From Leptospirillum sp. (GTDB lineage: Bacteria; Nitrospirota; Leptospirillia; Leptospirillales; Leptospirillaceae), in NCBI GenBank assembly GCA_027315205.1, contig DAHUYM010000008.1, positions 1-64,000 of the forward strand: 64,000 nucleotides of DNA, read 5' to 3'. The notes under the pieces were generated by a model, which was given only the letters and a program-made list of their open reading frames with translations, was not told where the DNA came from and ran no database searches. Below, in pieces: positions 17,701-25,823 of the stretch (position 1 is the first letter of the stretch; the number at the start of each line of letters is the position of its first letter). The position numbers and the translations under genes were made by a program.

Positions 17701-17859
17701 TGCGGTCCAGGCCAGGCGGATATGACTCGAGGCCCGAACCAGCGCGTCGCAGAAAAACCGGAGAATTTCCGCGGGGGCCTTGCGTCTGGCCACATCTCCG
17801 GTGGCCGCAAGGAGAACCCGTGCGATAGAAGCGCGCTCTTCCTCGAGTTTCAAAGCCAT
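14779..17859 (-). CDS. Multi-PAS/GAF sensor diguanylate cyclase
   Basis: This 1026-residue protein makes cyclic di-GMP from two GTP. It begins with a GAF-like domain (about 1-170), followed by three PAS domains (about 180-580, each with PAC-type ends), a second GAF-like region (about 590-730), a fourth PAS (about 735-850, ending HFIAVQTDITNRKERE), and a C-terminal GGDEF domain from about 842. The active loop is intact (RLGGDEFVCIL) and an RxxD inhibitory site (RRGD) sits five residues before it, so product feedback is expected. No EAL or membrane segment is visible, suggesting a cytosolic sensor. ATG 17859 is chosen because AGGAG precedes it. Confidence 0.92.
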   Translation of the reverse strand: MALKLEEERASIARVLLAATGDVARRKAPAEILRFFCDALVRASSHIRLAWTAFGNLNETVIVPLYSAGPAAEYARALRIDHSPTHLAGPTRKALSSDKAAVCRFWDDRDSSGIPWRQEANRWNLKECMSLPLLFGERDIQGVVAFYADEPGYFEEVGNELFLSFSHLARIALRERHEAAELLRFRDLLDQSSDMIFIVGPSHDTVTFANRTARERFGISEWSQCVFVDLFPESFRSDLTREMTGLFQNPGSSLSLSTRTVIDEDPGAWVTLSFQRTRDVVSETTRLMAIMRDISGKRREVRTLSANLRLHERILESLNEGFCELDRKGCIIRGNATAERALGYNPGDLVGQDIRHILSVDPDTSGPAIINAMSLETLFHSNDASLVKKDGSLLPVNATLLPIGESSQGDIGTTILAFEDMSFRKEIEQRQRETERLYTQVVQNAPDGIYLFDPVTHRVSSTNPAFCTMLGYQPENIEGEPITIFINIPEEVIEGRIRSIRENGHSNNIPRHYRRKDGTLIPVTTSATSLSLQGKEQILVTVRDMASATLSQEVTRLGYNIDRRILAGDSLQSILPSVVDQLSQYFGFSISFIFDIDEENTPSLLALSASTATAAERIKSHFTGRSAFSRTLSLLASSMLHRFSTLPADFLAKIDLPKGSAEPKSCLLFSLHSGPGKRKKYLATIGDGAEFSPRHLRHLTRLAERLGVTLLRHDELERTRLQQAAMEATLTPMFISDKKGIIEWANSAFESLSGYNRDEIIGKNADMLRSEREGKEFHRQLWNTIRDGREFSGEVTDRKKDGTMYTVDMRITPIFRADGEVTHFIAVQTDITNRKEREKTLQQWAFYDNLTRLPNRFLLSLLLEKELDRADRSGNGVGVCFLDLDGFKPINDQFGHSAGDLLLQSVSDRMEGIIRRGDTVGRLGGDEFVCILPDITDRLGLETILDRLLGIFHKPFEIAGNQLSLSASMGVTIYPVDGTRDPKRLIHHADLAMYQAKQNGRNRCVFSEEILGRMNILFPFVRQGGS

Positions 17860-18156
17860 CGGTTTTGCTCCTGGCCGTGCACCCAAAACGTTATCGGCTC
17901 TCAACGTTCCATCGGAAGAGGGAAAATATCGCGGTCCGGAATACACCTGATCGTGAAACGGGATCAAGTCTCCCAACGTCCAATGTCAGAGTATCAGAGT
18001 AATGATAACAAATTTTTTTTTATCTTCAAAAAATATTGTAATCATCGGAACATTTTATATATTAATAATTTATATTTATTTACTTTATGACTTTTAAGTC
18101 ATTTTTGATGGAAACGATTATCGCTCTCGCGGGACGCAAGGACGCAGGGAGTCCGG
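17860..18156. other. AT-rich intergenic region upstream of the diguanylate cyclase
   Basis: Positions about 18000-18110 are strikingly AT-rich against a GC-rich background. The stretch holds the predicted minus-strand promoter at 18002-18029 and a 16-bp perfect palindrome, ATGACTT-TT-AAGTCAT, at 18087-18102 followed by five T. No gene is seen. Confidence 0.5.
18002..18029 (-). promoter_or_regulatory. Probable promoter of the diguanylate cyclase gene
   Basis: On the minus strand TTGAAG is followed after 16 bases by TATCAT, with A/T runs around and upstream of the -35 that could act as an UP element. The leader to ATG 17859 is about 140 bases. Confidence 0.45.
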
Positions 18157-18378
18157 TTATTTTTTTCTTTTTCGGAGAAGGATTTTCGGTAATCCACCGA
18201 TTTCCTCCTCGATCCGTTTCACCTCACGGAGGAAATCCTCCCGCTTGAGCGGGAGGGGTGTGTCGCATCGGGTGCATACGATATCCGTTTCGACTTTCAG
18301 GCGTCCGACGGGAATCGGTTCGGAATGTGCGCAAAAGGGGCATGTGAGAGGAATTTCCAGAGGATCAAGAAACAGCAT
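18157..18378 (-). CDS. Small zinc-ribbon protein
   Basis: The 73-residue product contains two Cys pairs, CPFC and CTRC, 24 residues apart, forming a probable zinc ribbon, followed by a basic helical tail ending in LRKRKK. The ATG at 18378 begins just before the ribbon but has no strong ribosome binding site; the frame remains open upstream to 18495. It could be a DNA- or RNA-binding or adaptor protein. The family is not identified beyond the metal-binding motif. Confidence 0.5.
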   Translation of the reverse strand: MLFLDPLEIPLTCPFCAHSEPIPVGRLKVETDIVCTRCDTPLPLKREDFLREVKRIEEEIGGLPKILLRKRKK

Positions 18379-18549
18379 CGTCCGGTCCCAGCGTGGAAGA
18401 CGAACAAAAGGGCGGGCAGGCTCCTGCCAAGAGGGCGGATCCCCGGGAACCGTGCCGTTCCTTAATGTGCAAAGGTTTCTGTCCGGGCAAGACATGACGA
18501 TCGGTCATATTGTTCGGTATCGGTGAACCTGGATATGAACTCCATTTGA

Positions 18550-18577
18550 TTGATTTGACCGTGTTTTCCGATATATT
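18550..18577 (+). promoter_or_regulatory. Probable promoter of the LuxR-type gene
   Basis: TTGATT, 16 bases, then TATATT, about 120 bases before ATG 18698. The 21-bp palindrome at 18635-18655 lies downstream of this promoter. Confidence 0.4.
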
Positions 18578-18634
18578 GATGTGGGGTCGCTTCATTAGAA
18601 TTTTTCATAAGACTAGCAGTTGCCCAGAAAAAAT

Positions 18635-18655
18635 ATGCATGAATTATTCATGCAT
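18635..18655. promoter_or_regulatory. 21-bp perfect palindrome upstream of the LuxR-type gene
   Basis: Arms ATGCATGAAT and ATTCATGCAT flank a single T, giving a perfect dyad of 10 bp per arm. It ends 42 bases before the ATG at 18698. Size and symmetry fit a dimeric helix-turn-helix operator such as a LuxR box, suggesting autoregulation; a role as RNA hairpin is unlikely because there would be no loop. Confidence 0.55.
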
Positions 18656-18697
18656 CATTAGGTTTGAATTGTATAGGCTCATTTACGAGAGGAACAC

Positions 18698-19843
18698 ATG
18701 GTCGATGCCCGCTTGGAGAAACAGATCGTCCGGAACATCCGGAAGCTGTCCGTCGAGGGGCTTCCTCTCACTCCGTTCGTCCATACTCTTCTCGATATCG
18801 TGTCGCCATGCTTTCCCCTTACGATGATGCCTCTGATCCTGAATATCGAGAACCCCGTCCGTGGCATCTTTCCTCATGTGAACATGAGCCGGTGGGGATC
18901 CTATCTAAAGCACTACCGTTCCCTGCCTGCCGGGGAAACCGGCATCGTGACCTATGCCGACTTTTTTTCGCGATGGACGACCGTGGTCCCCCAGGAACAC
19001 TATTTTCAGCCCAATTTTCACGAAGCCATGGCATACAACGAGTTCTACCGCTTTATCGATGTCCATCATTGCGCCGGCATCCTTCTTCGTGGAAACGGGA
19101 TTGGACCCTGTCATCTGTTTTCGTTCGCCAGGGGAAAGGATATGAGGCCCTTCACGGCCGAAGATCACAGATTGCTCCACAGGATCGCTCCCTACCTCGA
19201 TCATGCCGTGTCCGTCGCCGAATCCCGCAACTTCCCGTCCGGGGAAAGCACTCCCGGTACCCTCGATCCCGGCAACGATCCGGACCATGTTTTTCCGCCG
19301 GGAATGGTCCTCCTGAGCCCTAAGGGTAAAATTCTGGGAATGGATGACCGGGCTCTGGAGCTTTTGTCCAGGTGGACTTCGCTCGAGGGAAATCCCAGCC
19401 CCATGAGGGACGCGACCCTACGGAGGGCCTTCAAGGCCATGACGAAGACACTGGTGGCGCTTTTGGATCCGGTGACGGATCCAGAGGACCACGTTCCCTC
19501 CCCAGTGCTGAGACTCCTCACCCATGCGACCGGGCTCCAGATTCTTCTCCGGGGGTTCCGGTTCCTTCCCTTCAACGAAGATGGAATGTTCGGAGTCCAG
19601 GTTGTGGAATCTATCCCCCTGGCATGGCGAAAAATCCGGATCCGGGCCAAATACGGCCTTTCGGGACGGGAGGGGGATGTTCTCGAACAGCTGGCTTTCA
19701 ACAAGCCATTCAAGGAGATCGCGGCCGATCTTGGGATTTCGAACGGTGCGCTTTCGACGTACATCAACAGGTTGCAGGAGAAGACGCACGGACTGAAGCT
19801 GGAGGCGTTGAAGCGGGAGGCCCGGAAGATCCTGGCGGGATGA
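18698..19843 (+). CDS. LuxR-family transcriptional regulator
   Basis: The C-terminal 65 or so residues of this 381-residue protein form a LuxR/GerE helix-turn-helix (YGLSGREGDVLEQLAFNKPFKEIAADLGISNGALSTYINRLQEKTHGLK). The N-terminal 300 residues contain hydrophobic patches and a GAF-like stretch (LHRIAPYLDHAVSVAE, KILGMDDRALELLSRW, which is PAS/GAF-like), with no receiver domain and no recognisable autoinducer-binding tryptophan pattern. ATG 18698 follows GAGAGGAA. No synthase of acyl-homoserine lactone is nearby, so the signal is unknown. The palindrome just upstream is a candidate self-binding site. Confidence 0.85.
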   Translation: MVDARLEKQIVRNIRKLSVEGLPLTPFVHTLLDIVSPCFPLTMMPLILNIENPVRGIFPHVNMSRWGSYLKHYRSLPAGETGIVTYADFFSRWTTVVPQEHYFQPNFHEAMAYNEFYRFIDVHHCAGILLRGNGIGPCHLFSFARGKDMRPFTAEDHRLLHRIAPYLDHAVSVAESRNFPSGESTPGTLDPGNDPDHVFPPGMVLLSPKGKILGMDDRALELLSRWTSLEGNPSPMRDATLRRAFKAMTKTLVALLDPVTDPEDHVPSPVLRLLTHATGLQILLRGFRFLPFNEDGMFGVQVVESIPLAWRKIRIRAKYGLSGREGDVLEQLAFNKPFKEIAADLGISNGALSTYINRLQEKTHGLKLEALKREARKILAG

Positions 19844-19908
19844 GACGGAAAGCCCGTATCCGAAGGCGCGGGAACGGCGGGCGGGAGCAAACCCTCGACG
19901 GGTCCGGT

Positions 19909-22900
19909 CTATTCGGTTGAGACCGTCTGTTCCACTTGCTGGGACTCCGGAATGATGCGCACGAACCGGTCGAAGAGATCGGAGTCGAGGAGTTCCTGAA
20001 CCCAAGCGGCTTCCTCGCACTGTCCCGAACGGTCGATTTCGGAATGGTACTCTTTCAAAAGGCGTTGCACGGCGTCAATGTCGTCGGGTTTCAAGGGCGA
20101 GATGACGACCTTGGATCCTTTTGCGACCCGGCGCTTGATCGCCGACACATCGAACCCCCATTCGGGTTGCTTCAGGAGGTAAACGGTCCCGCCCGTCATC
20201 CCGGCGCAGATCCATGGTCCCGGATCTCCAAGGACGACGGCCTTTCCGTTTGTCATATACTCGAAGGCGAACCCCTTCATGTTCGCATGGATTCCGAGGT
20301 GCCCCACCCTGTCGTCGACCGGCTGAATGATCCGGCCTCCGATGACCATTTCCGCTCCGGACAACCGGATGCCCGCCCGGGAATCGCAGTCCCCCTGGAT
20401 CAGGAAAAGCCCTCCCTGGGCGCCGTAACCGAGAGATTTTCCGACCGATCCGTCGACGTGCAGGTTCTGTTCGTTCCTGGCTTTCAAGACGACGATCCGG
20501 CCGTTGAGCGCTCCTTTCCCGACCCCGTCCTGAGCGCCTCCTGTGATGCGGATGGTCATGTTTTCCTTCAGGAACGATCCCATCCCGTTCCCGGCGACCG
20601 AACCGTGATTGATGGCGACCGTGACAGGGGGATGCCCGGGGAAATCCCTGTGCAGGACGCCTGAGAGATGGGTCCCTATGTTCCTGTCCATCGAAGAGGC
20701 GCCTTCGATGTGGACGGTGACGGAAGAGGGACGTTTCCTGAGTTCGCGGACGACCTCCTCGGTGATCTTTTCCGTCAGGGGGATGGCGGTATCGGAGCCG
20801 ACGCCGCAGTAGCCCTCGGGTTCGATGTCGTAGGTGGAGGGGTTCAGAAGCGGGGTCAGGTCGATCCGGTCGAAATGCCGTGGCTGGATAAGGTGCCCGG
20901 TCTGTCCGACGATCGACTGCGCGCGGGAGATGCCGAGTTCGGAAAGAAGACGACGGAGGTCTTCTCCCATGCGGGTGAAGAAGTGGACCAGCTGGCGGAC
21001 GGAAAATTCGTAGTCCCTGGGAACGAAGCGCTTCAGTCCATGCTTCTGGGCCTGTTCCTCGGTTTCGATCTGGGTGGCGATCCCGACATGGCATGTGTCC
21101 ATCTGGCATTCCCGGCAGATCGTACATCCGATCGCCACCATCGGGAGGGTTCCGAATCCGACCCGGTTTGCTCCCAGGCACATGAGCTTCAGGGCGTCGA
21201 TCGACGACTTGAGGCCGCCGTCGGCCCAAATCTCGACATTGTCGCGGAGCCCCGCATACAAGAGGGCCCGGTGGACCTCCGTGACTCCGATCTCGACGGG
21301 AAGTCCGACGTAACGGAGAGCATGGACCCGGGCGGCGCCGGTACCACCGTCGTATCCGCTGATCGTGATGATGTCGGCCCCGGCTTTCGCGATGCCGATA
21401 CCGATGGTTCCGATCCCGGGAATGACGGGAACCTTGACCGAAACACGGGCCCTTGGGTTTGCCGACTTCAATTCGTAGACCAGCTGGGCCAGGTCTTCAA
21501 TCGAATAGAGGTCGTGGTTGTTGGACGGGGAGATGAGGTCGACGCCTGGTGTCGCGCGCCTGGCGTTGGCCACCTTGGCCGAGACTTTCTTGCCGGGAAG
21601 ATGGCCGCCCTCGCCGGGTTTCGCTCCCTGGCCGATCTTGATCTCGAGGATGTTCGACGAGTTCAGGAGCGCGATGTTCACGCCGAATCGGCCGGACGCG
21701 ATCTGTTGCCCCCGTGTTTTTGGGTATTTGCCCAAAAGGTCCAGAATCTCGCCCCCTTCCCCGTTCAGGCTCACGATATTCATCTCGTTGCCGGCCTCGG
21801 CATAGGCCCTGTACGCCACCTCTCCCTGGGACCCGAAGGACATGGAACTGATGACGAAGGGATACGTGTGCCCGCCGACCGTGAGGTCCACGGAATCCAG
21901 GGGGATCGGGCCGCCTTTCGGGACGAGGTCGAGAAGGTGTCTCAGGGAGACGGGATTTTCGGTTTCGATCTGGGTCAGCTTCTCCTGGTATTTCAGGTAG
22001 GGTTCCTTCTGGTTCGCGACATCCCCGGCCAGTTTCCAGACCTTGGGATAAAGGTGGTAGGTCTTCGAGAGCTTGTCGTTCTTCTGACCCCAGAAATAGG
22101 GTGCCCGGAGACGGGCTTCCTGTTCGAGGCGGTCGAGGGACAGTCCGACCTTTTCGCCGCCCAGAAAATTGGGGGTCCCGAACAGTTCTTGGAGTTCGAG
22201 ACCCAGTCCGATCGACGAGAAGAGCCGTCCGTACCCGCGCATTTCGTGTATGCCCATGGTGGAGATGACCTTTTCGATCCCTTTCTTGAGGGCGGAAAGG
22301 ACATTGTCGATCCGTTTCTCCCGGTCTTGGTCCGGGACGGGTTCCCCTTTGACGTTCAGGAGTGCGGTCTCGAGAAACAGGAACGGGTTGATGGCATCGG
22401 CGCCGACGGCGAAATAAAAGATGATGTCGTGAAGGTTCCGGATCGTTCCCGCGTGGGCGACGATCGACAGGTTCCTTCGCAGGTTCGGCGATCCCTCAGG
22501 AACGGTCGCCCGCCTGAGCGCCCGGTCCACGGTCGTGATCGTGAGAGAGGGCTCGATCCAGTATTGGCCTTCCACGAGGGAAAGGGAATCGTCAACGATC
22601 AGGATTTCCGCGCCTTCCCTTGCATGGGAAATCGCTTCGGTCTCGATCCGGTCCAGCGCGCTCCGAAGGTTTTCCCCGTCCCGGAACGTGGAAGAAAGGG
22701 TCCGGATATGGCTTCTCGGGAAAAAGAGTGACAGGTCCTCGAGAAGCTGAAGTCCGTTTTTCTGGGCGATATTCCTGTAGGATTCCCTGTCCAGGGGAGG
22801 CGGACCCAGATGGCCACCGATCAGGATTGGCATCGAGAGGTCCAGTCCTCGTGGGGTTTTCACGACATCGCCGAAGTACGATCTTGGTCCCAGGACGATT

Positions 22901-24480
22901 CTTGGAGAGAAATGCTCCATCTCCCGTTCGCGGTCGATCGCGGGATTGGTGACGACGGCCACCGATTCCTTGAAATAATCGGGAATGTTCTGCCGTTCCT
23001 TCGACAGGATGGCCAACGGACCGTCAAATCCGAGAGAACCGATCGGTTCGGCGCTGGTCTGGGAGAAGAAGTGGATCATCTCGTGGTCGTCCGTCGAGAA
23101 TCCGAAGGGATTCCAGAGCGTCGAAACCGGCCGGCTGTTCGCGAAAGATCCTTCCGGAAGTCCGAGCAGGGCATGCGGTGTCAGCTGGCTATCGCCCTTC
23201 GGAGCCTGATAGGAAGGGATTGCCGGATGAAACCGTTCGACGAATCGCTCGTAGAGCGTATCCTGGATCTCGGGATACGATAGGGTCCGGATGCCGCCGT
23301 CTTCAAGAACGAATGCCAGTTTCTCGCCCGGGGCGAACGCCTTGGGCTGGGAGACCATCTGGCTGGACCGGATGACGCCCCGTTCGGAGGAGACACAGAT
23401 CATGTCGTGGGTTTCAAAGAGCCACATAGGCCGGAGACCCAAGGCATCCACGGAAAAGACCACTTCGTTCCCGTACCGGGATATGATGGCGGCGGGTCCC
23501 TGGGCCAGCGGACCGAGGAAGCGGCGGTAGAGAAAGTACATCTGCCGCTTGGAATCCTCAAGCGTGGAGATGATATGGGTAATCGGCGGAAAGACGATTT
23601 CGACCGCTTCCATCAGGGAAAATCCGAACTGGACCATGAGTCCCTCGATGGTCCGGTCCAGGTCCTGCGAATCGCTTCCGCCCTTGACGGGAGGGATCCC
23701 GAGCATGGCCGATTCCCGCCTGAGCTTGTCGATCGTATTGATTTCCCCGTTGTGCCCGAGCACGGAAAAGGGCTGGACACGTTCGGTGACAGAAAGCGTG
23801 TTCGTCGAGTATCGGCTGTGGGCGAGGACGACTCTGGATTTGAGCAGGGGGTCCTGGAAGTCCAGGAAGATGTCGGCCAAAACGTAACTGGTCCCCTTGA
23901 CCTTGTATACGACGACGTCCGGAGAAAGGGAACCGATGTGGATTTCCCTGTCCTTCTCCATCCGCACCTTTGCCCAGAAAGCCGCGGTCTTCGGGTTCTG
24001 TCCGGCTCGGGCGAACAGGCCGACCTGCCAGAAGGAAGGTTCGGTCGATTCGTCTCCGGAAAGGTTCGGCCGAACCTGACCTTTTCGGAGGCAGAGGACG
24101 TCGAACCCGTTATCGTGGAACTCCTTTTTCAGGCGTTCCCGGATCGACCCGTCCGATCCCCCGGTCGTGTAGACATGGGCGACGACGAAGCCGGGATCCT
24201 TTACAAGGAGGGGATCTTTCCCTTCTTTCGAAACCCATCGTTGCCACAGCGTTCTGGGAATGTCCATCTGTATGCCGCATCCGTCCCCTTCGTTACGGAT
24301 TTGGCCGGCCCGGTGTTCCATCATCTGAAGGCCGATCAGGGCCTGCTGGACGGTGGCGTGCGAAGGCACACCGTTTTTGGCCAGGACGGCGATGACGGCG
24401 CAGGAGTCATGTTCCTGTTCCGAGAACGGGCCGGTGAGGCCGATATCGGGTGCCAAGCGGGAGGAAGGGGATTCGTCCAT
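19909..24480 (-). CDS. gltB: Glutamate synthase large subunit (GOGAT alpha)
   Basis: GltB transfers glutamine amide nitrogen to 2-oxoglutarate. The 1523-residue protein has an N-terminal glutaminase domain (nucleophile Cys in EHDSCAVIAVL, about residue 26 after a short propeptide; NGEINT motif), a central domain, an FMN-binding synthase domain (SMSFGSQGEVAYRAYA, KPGEGGHLPGKKVS, SGYDGGTGAA), the 3Fe-4S cysteines in CTICRECQMDTC, and a C-terminal GXGXG domain (GNGMGSFLKENMTI, GGRIIQPVDDR). ATG 24480 has AAGGTG upstream. No gltD is in the window. The residues after the catalytic Cys (CAVI) differ from the common CGVG of many GltB proteins. Confidence 0.96.
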   Translation of the reverse strand: MDESPSSRLAPDIGLTGPFSEQEHDSCAVIAVLAKNGVPSHATVQQALIGLQMMEHRAGQIRNEGDGCGIQMDIPRTLWQRWVSKEGKDPLLVKDPGFVVAHVYTTGGSDGSIRERLKKEFHDNGFDVLCLRKGQVRPNLSGDESTEPSFWQVGLFARAGQNPKTAAFWAKVRMEKDREIHIGSLSPDVVVYKVKGTSYVLADIFLDFQDPLLKSRVVLAHSRYSTNTLSVTERVQPFSVLGHNGEINTIDKLRRESAMLGIPPVKGGSDSQDLDRTIEGLMVQFGFSLMEAVEIVFPPITHIISTLEDSKRQMYFLYRRFLGPLAQGPAAIISRYGNEVVFSVDALGLRPMWLFETHDMICVSSERGVIRSSQMVSQPKAFAPGEKLAFVLEDGGIRTLSYPEIQDTLYERFVERFHPAIPSYQAPKGDSQLTPHALLGLPEGSFANSRPVSTLWNPFGFSTDDHEMIHFFSQTSAEPIGSLGFDGPLAILSKERQNIPDYFKESVAVVTNPAIDREREMEHFSPRIVLGPRSYFGDVVKTPRGLDLSMPILIGGHLGPPPLDRESYRNIAQKNGLQLLEDLSLFFPRSHIRTLSSTFRDGENLRSALDRIETEAISHAREGAEILIVDDSLSLVEGQYWIEPSLTITTVDRALRRATVPEGSPNLRRNLSIVAHAGTIRNLHDIIFYFAVGADAINPFLFLETALLNVKGEPVPDQDREKRIDNVLSALKKGIEKVISTMGIHEMRGYGRLFSSIGLGLELQELFGTPNFLGGEKVGLSLDRLEQEARLRAPYFWGQKNDKLSKTYHLYPKVWKLAGDVANQKEPYLKYQEKLTQIETENPVSLRHLLDLVPKGGPIPLDSVDLTVGGHTYPFVISSMSFGSQGEVAYRAYAEAGNEMNIVSLNGEGGEILDLLGKYPKTRGQQIASGRFGVNIALLNSSNILEIKIGQGAKPGEGGHLPGKKVSAKVANARRATPGVDLISPSNNHDLYSIEDLAQLVYELKSANPRARVSVKVPVIPGIGTIGIGIAKAGADIITISGYDGGTGAARVHALRYVGLPVEIGVTEVHRALLYAGLRDNVEIWADGGLKSSIDALKLMCLGANRVGFGTLPMVAIGCTICRECQMDTCHVGIATQIETEEQAQKHGLKRFVPRDYEFSVRQLVHFFTRMGEDLRRLLSELGISRAQSIVGQTGHLIQPRHFDRIDLTPLLNPSTYDIEPEGYCGVGSDTAIPLTEKITEEVVRELRKRPSSVTVHIEGASSMDRNIGTHLSGVLHRDFPGHPPVTVAINHGSVAGNGMGSFLKENMTIRITGGAQDGVGKGALNGRIVVLKARNEQNLHVDGSVGKSLGYGAQGGLFLIQGDCDSRAGIRLSGAEMVIGGRIIQPVDDRVGHLGIHANMKGFAFEYMTNGKAVVLGDPGPWICAGMTGGTVYLLKQPEWGFDVSAIKRRVAKGSKVVISPLKPDDIDAVQRLLKEYHSEIDRSGQCEEAAWVQELLDSDLFDRFVRIIPESQQVEQTVSTE

Positions 24481-24842
24481 GTTCACCTTAATATTAAAGA
24501 GAGTGATGTCTGTAACGGACCGTGGGGTGCGCTCCGTGCAATCTATTGAGTGCCCCGATCGTTCGGAAGCCGAAGGGGCGCCTGTCCGCGTGTGCCCCGG
24601 ACACAAAAGGCCAGGCCCCCTGTTCGGAGCTTCAAATTCTTATTATATCGAACCTCTTCCCGATCCTTCAAGAAAAAATTCCGCAAAGGACCTTCTGGGG
24701 AGCGGGCTCTGCGAGAGAGTCTCCCATCGATGCCGGGCAGGAACGCGACCGTGAGGCCGGCATTGCTTTCGGAGCAAGAAATACCAAGAATAGGAGCTCT
24801 GGACATGTTCGCCGGAACCAGTCGCGCGGGTGGGGGAAACGC
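24481..24842. other. Divergent intergenic region between gltB and the YhaM-like gene
   Basis: About 360 bases. It carries the gltB promoter (24642-24671, minus) with a leader of roughly 155 bases, and the upstream region of the gene at 24843. No RNA gene is recognised. Confidence 0.4.
24642..24671 (-). promoter_or_regulatory. Probable gltB promoter
   Basis: On the minus strand TTGAAG, 18 bases, then a consensus TATAAT. The -10 lies about 160 bases before ATG 24480, leaving a long untranslated leader. Confidence 0.55.
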
Positions 24843-25823
24843 ATGAAAATCGTCAAGGGTGTTGCGTTCGTGAGGTCCAAATCGCTCCAGGAAGGACAGA
24901 CCGGGGCATCTCTGGTGCTGGGACTCGTTTTCAAGTCTTCCCGTGGCGCCGGGTTGACAACTGAATACTCCGCGAGGCTTTGGGAGAACCCGGAAAAGGT
25001 CGCTTCCGTGGTCCGGGTCGGAGGGCTGGTCGTCGCCGAAGGGCAGGAGTATGCGTACAACGGCGAGACACAGCTCAGGCTGTCAAGAGTCGAACCCTTG
25101 AACGCGACCGAAGAGGAGGTCCGCTCCTTCGTTCCGAAAGGAACGGCAGATGCGGAGGAAGGAATGGGACGACTCAGGACGTACATGGAAAGTCTCGGGG
25201 ATCCTTTGCTCAGGCAGTTCGGGCTAAACATGCTCGATGATCCCGAGATACGCATACGGTTTCCGAGCGCCCCTGCCGCGAAGAAAAATCATCACGCCAC
25301 CCTCGGTGGGCTGCTCGATCACACGCTCGAGATTCTCGAGATGGGGAGCCGCGTGGCTCCGGTTCTTTCTCTGAACCGGGACCTCCTTCTACTCGGGCTC
25401 TTCCTCCACGATATCGGAAAATGCTGGGAAATCTCATCGGCCCCCGGTTTCGGTTACACCGACGAAGGCCGGCTTGTCGGGCACATGCTCCTGGGCTGCG
25501 AAAAAACCACCCAGATCGCGCGCCGGATCAAGGGATTCCCCGAACGCACACTAAGGATCCTCCATCATTTCATTCTGTCGCACCACGGGGAGTTCGAGTA
25601 CGGTTCTCCGGTCCTTCCTGCGACCCCGGAAGCCATGGCCGTCCATCTCCTGGACAACCTGTCGGGCCAGGTCAACGCGATGCGCCAGGTCCGGTCCCAG
25701 GAAGGGGACCAGTGGGGTTACGAAAAAAATCGCGGGGCGTATATCTGGAAGAATGGATCGGATCCGTCGTCTTGGGACCAGACGGCGATCGGAGGGGGTG
25801 ACCGGAAGGTGTTCGACCCTTGA
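24843..25823 (+). CDS. YhaM-like 3'-5' exoribonuclease (HD domain)
   Basis: The 326-residue protein matches the YhaM arrangement: an N-terminal OB-fold-like part (about 1-95), then an HD phosphohydrolase domain with HHATLGGLLDHTLEIL, FLHDIGKCWE and LSHHGEFEYGSPVLP. Metal-binding His and Asp residues are present. YhaM enzymes trim RNA and single-stranded DNA from the 3' end. The start ATG 24843 has a G-rich site upstream. Its stop overlaps the TTG start of the next gene. Confidence 0.85.
   Translation: MKIVKGVAFVRSKSLQEGQTGASLVLGLVFKSSRGAGLTTEYSARLWENPEKVASVVRVGGLVVAEGQEYAYNGETQLRLSRVEPLNATEEEVRSFVPKGTADAEEGMGRLRTYMESLGDPLLRQFGLNMLDDPEIRIRFPSAPAAKKNHHATLGGLLDHTLEILEMGSRVAPVLSLNRDLLLLGLFLHDIGKCWEISSAPGFGYTDEGRLVGHMLLGCEKTTQIARRIKGFPERTLRILHHFILSHHGEFEYGSPVLPATPEAMAVHLLDNLSGQVNAMRQVRSQEGDQWGYEKNRGAYIWKNGSDPSSWDQTAIGGGDRKVFDP

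Noticed and set aside
16792-18090. 432-codon plus-strand frame opposite the sensor gene
   Set aside because: Antisense to PAS/GAF domains; no own domain; runs into the AT-rich intergenic DNA.
20668-22731. 687-codon open frame on the plus strand inside gltB
   Set aside because: It is fully antisense to the highly conserved gltB, has no recognisable domain and reflects GC-rich codon shadowing.
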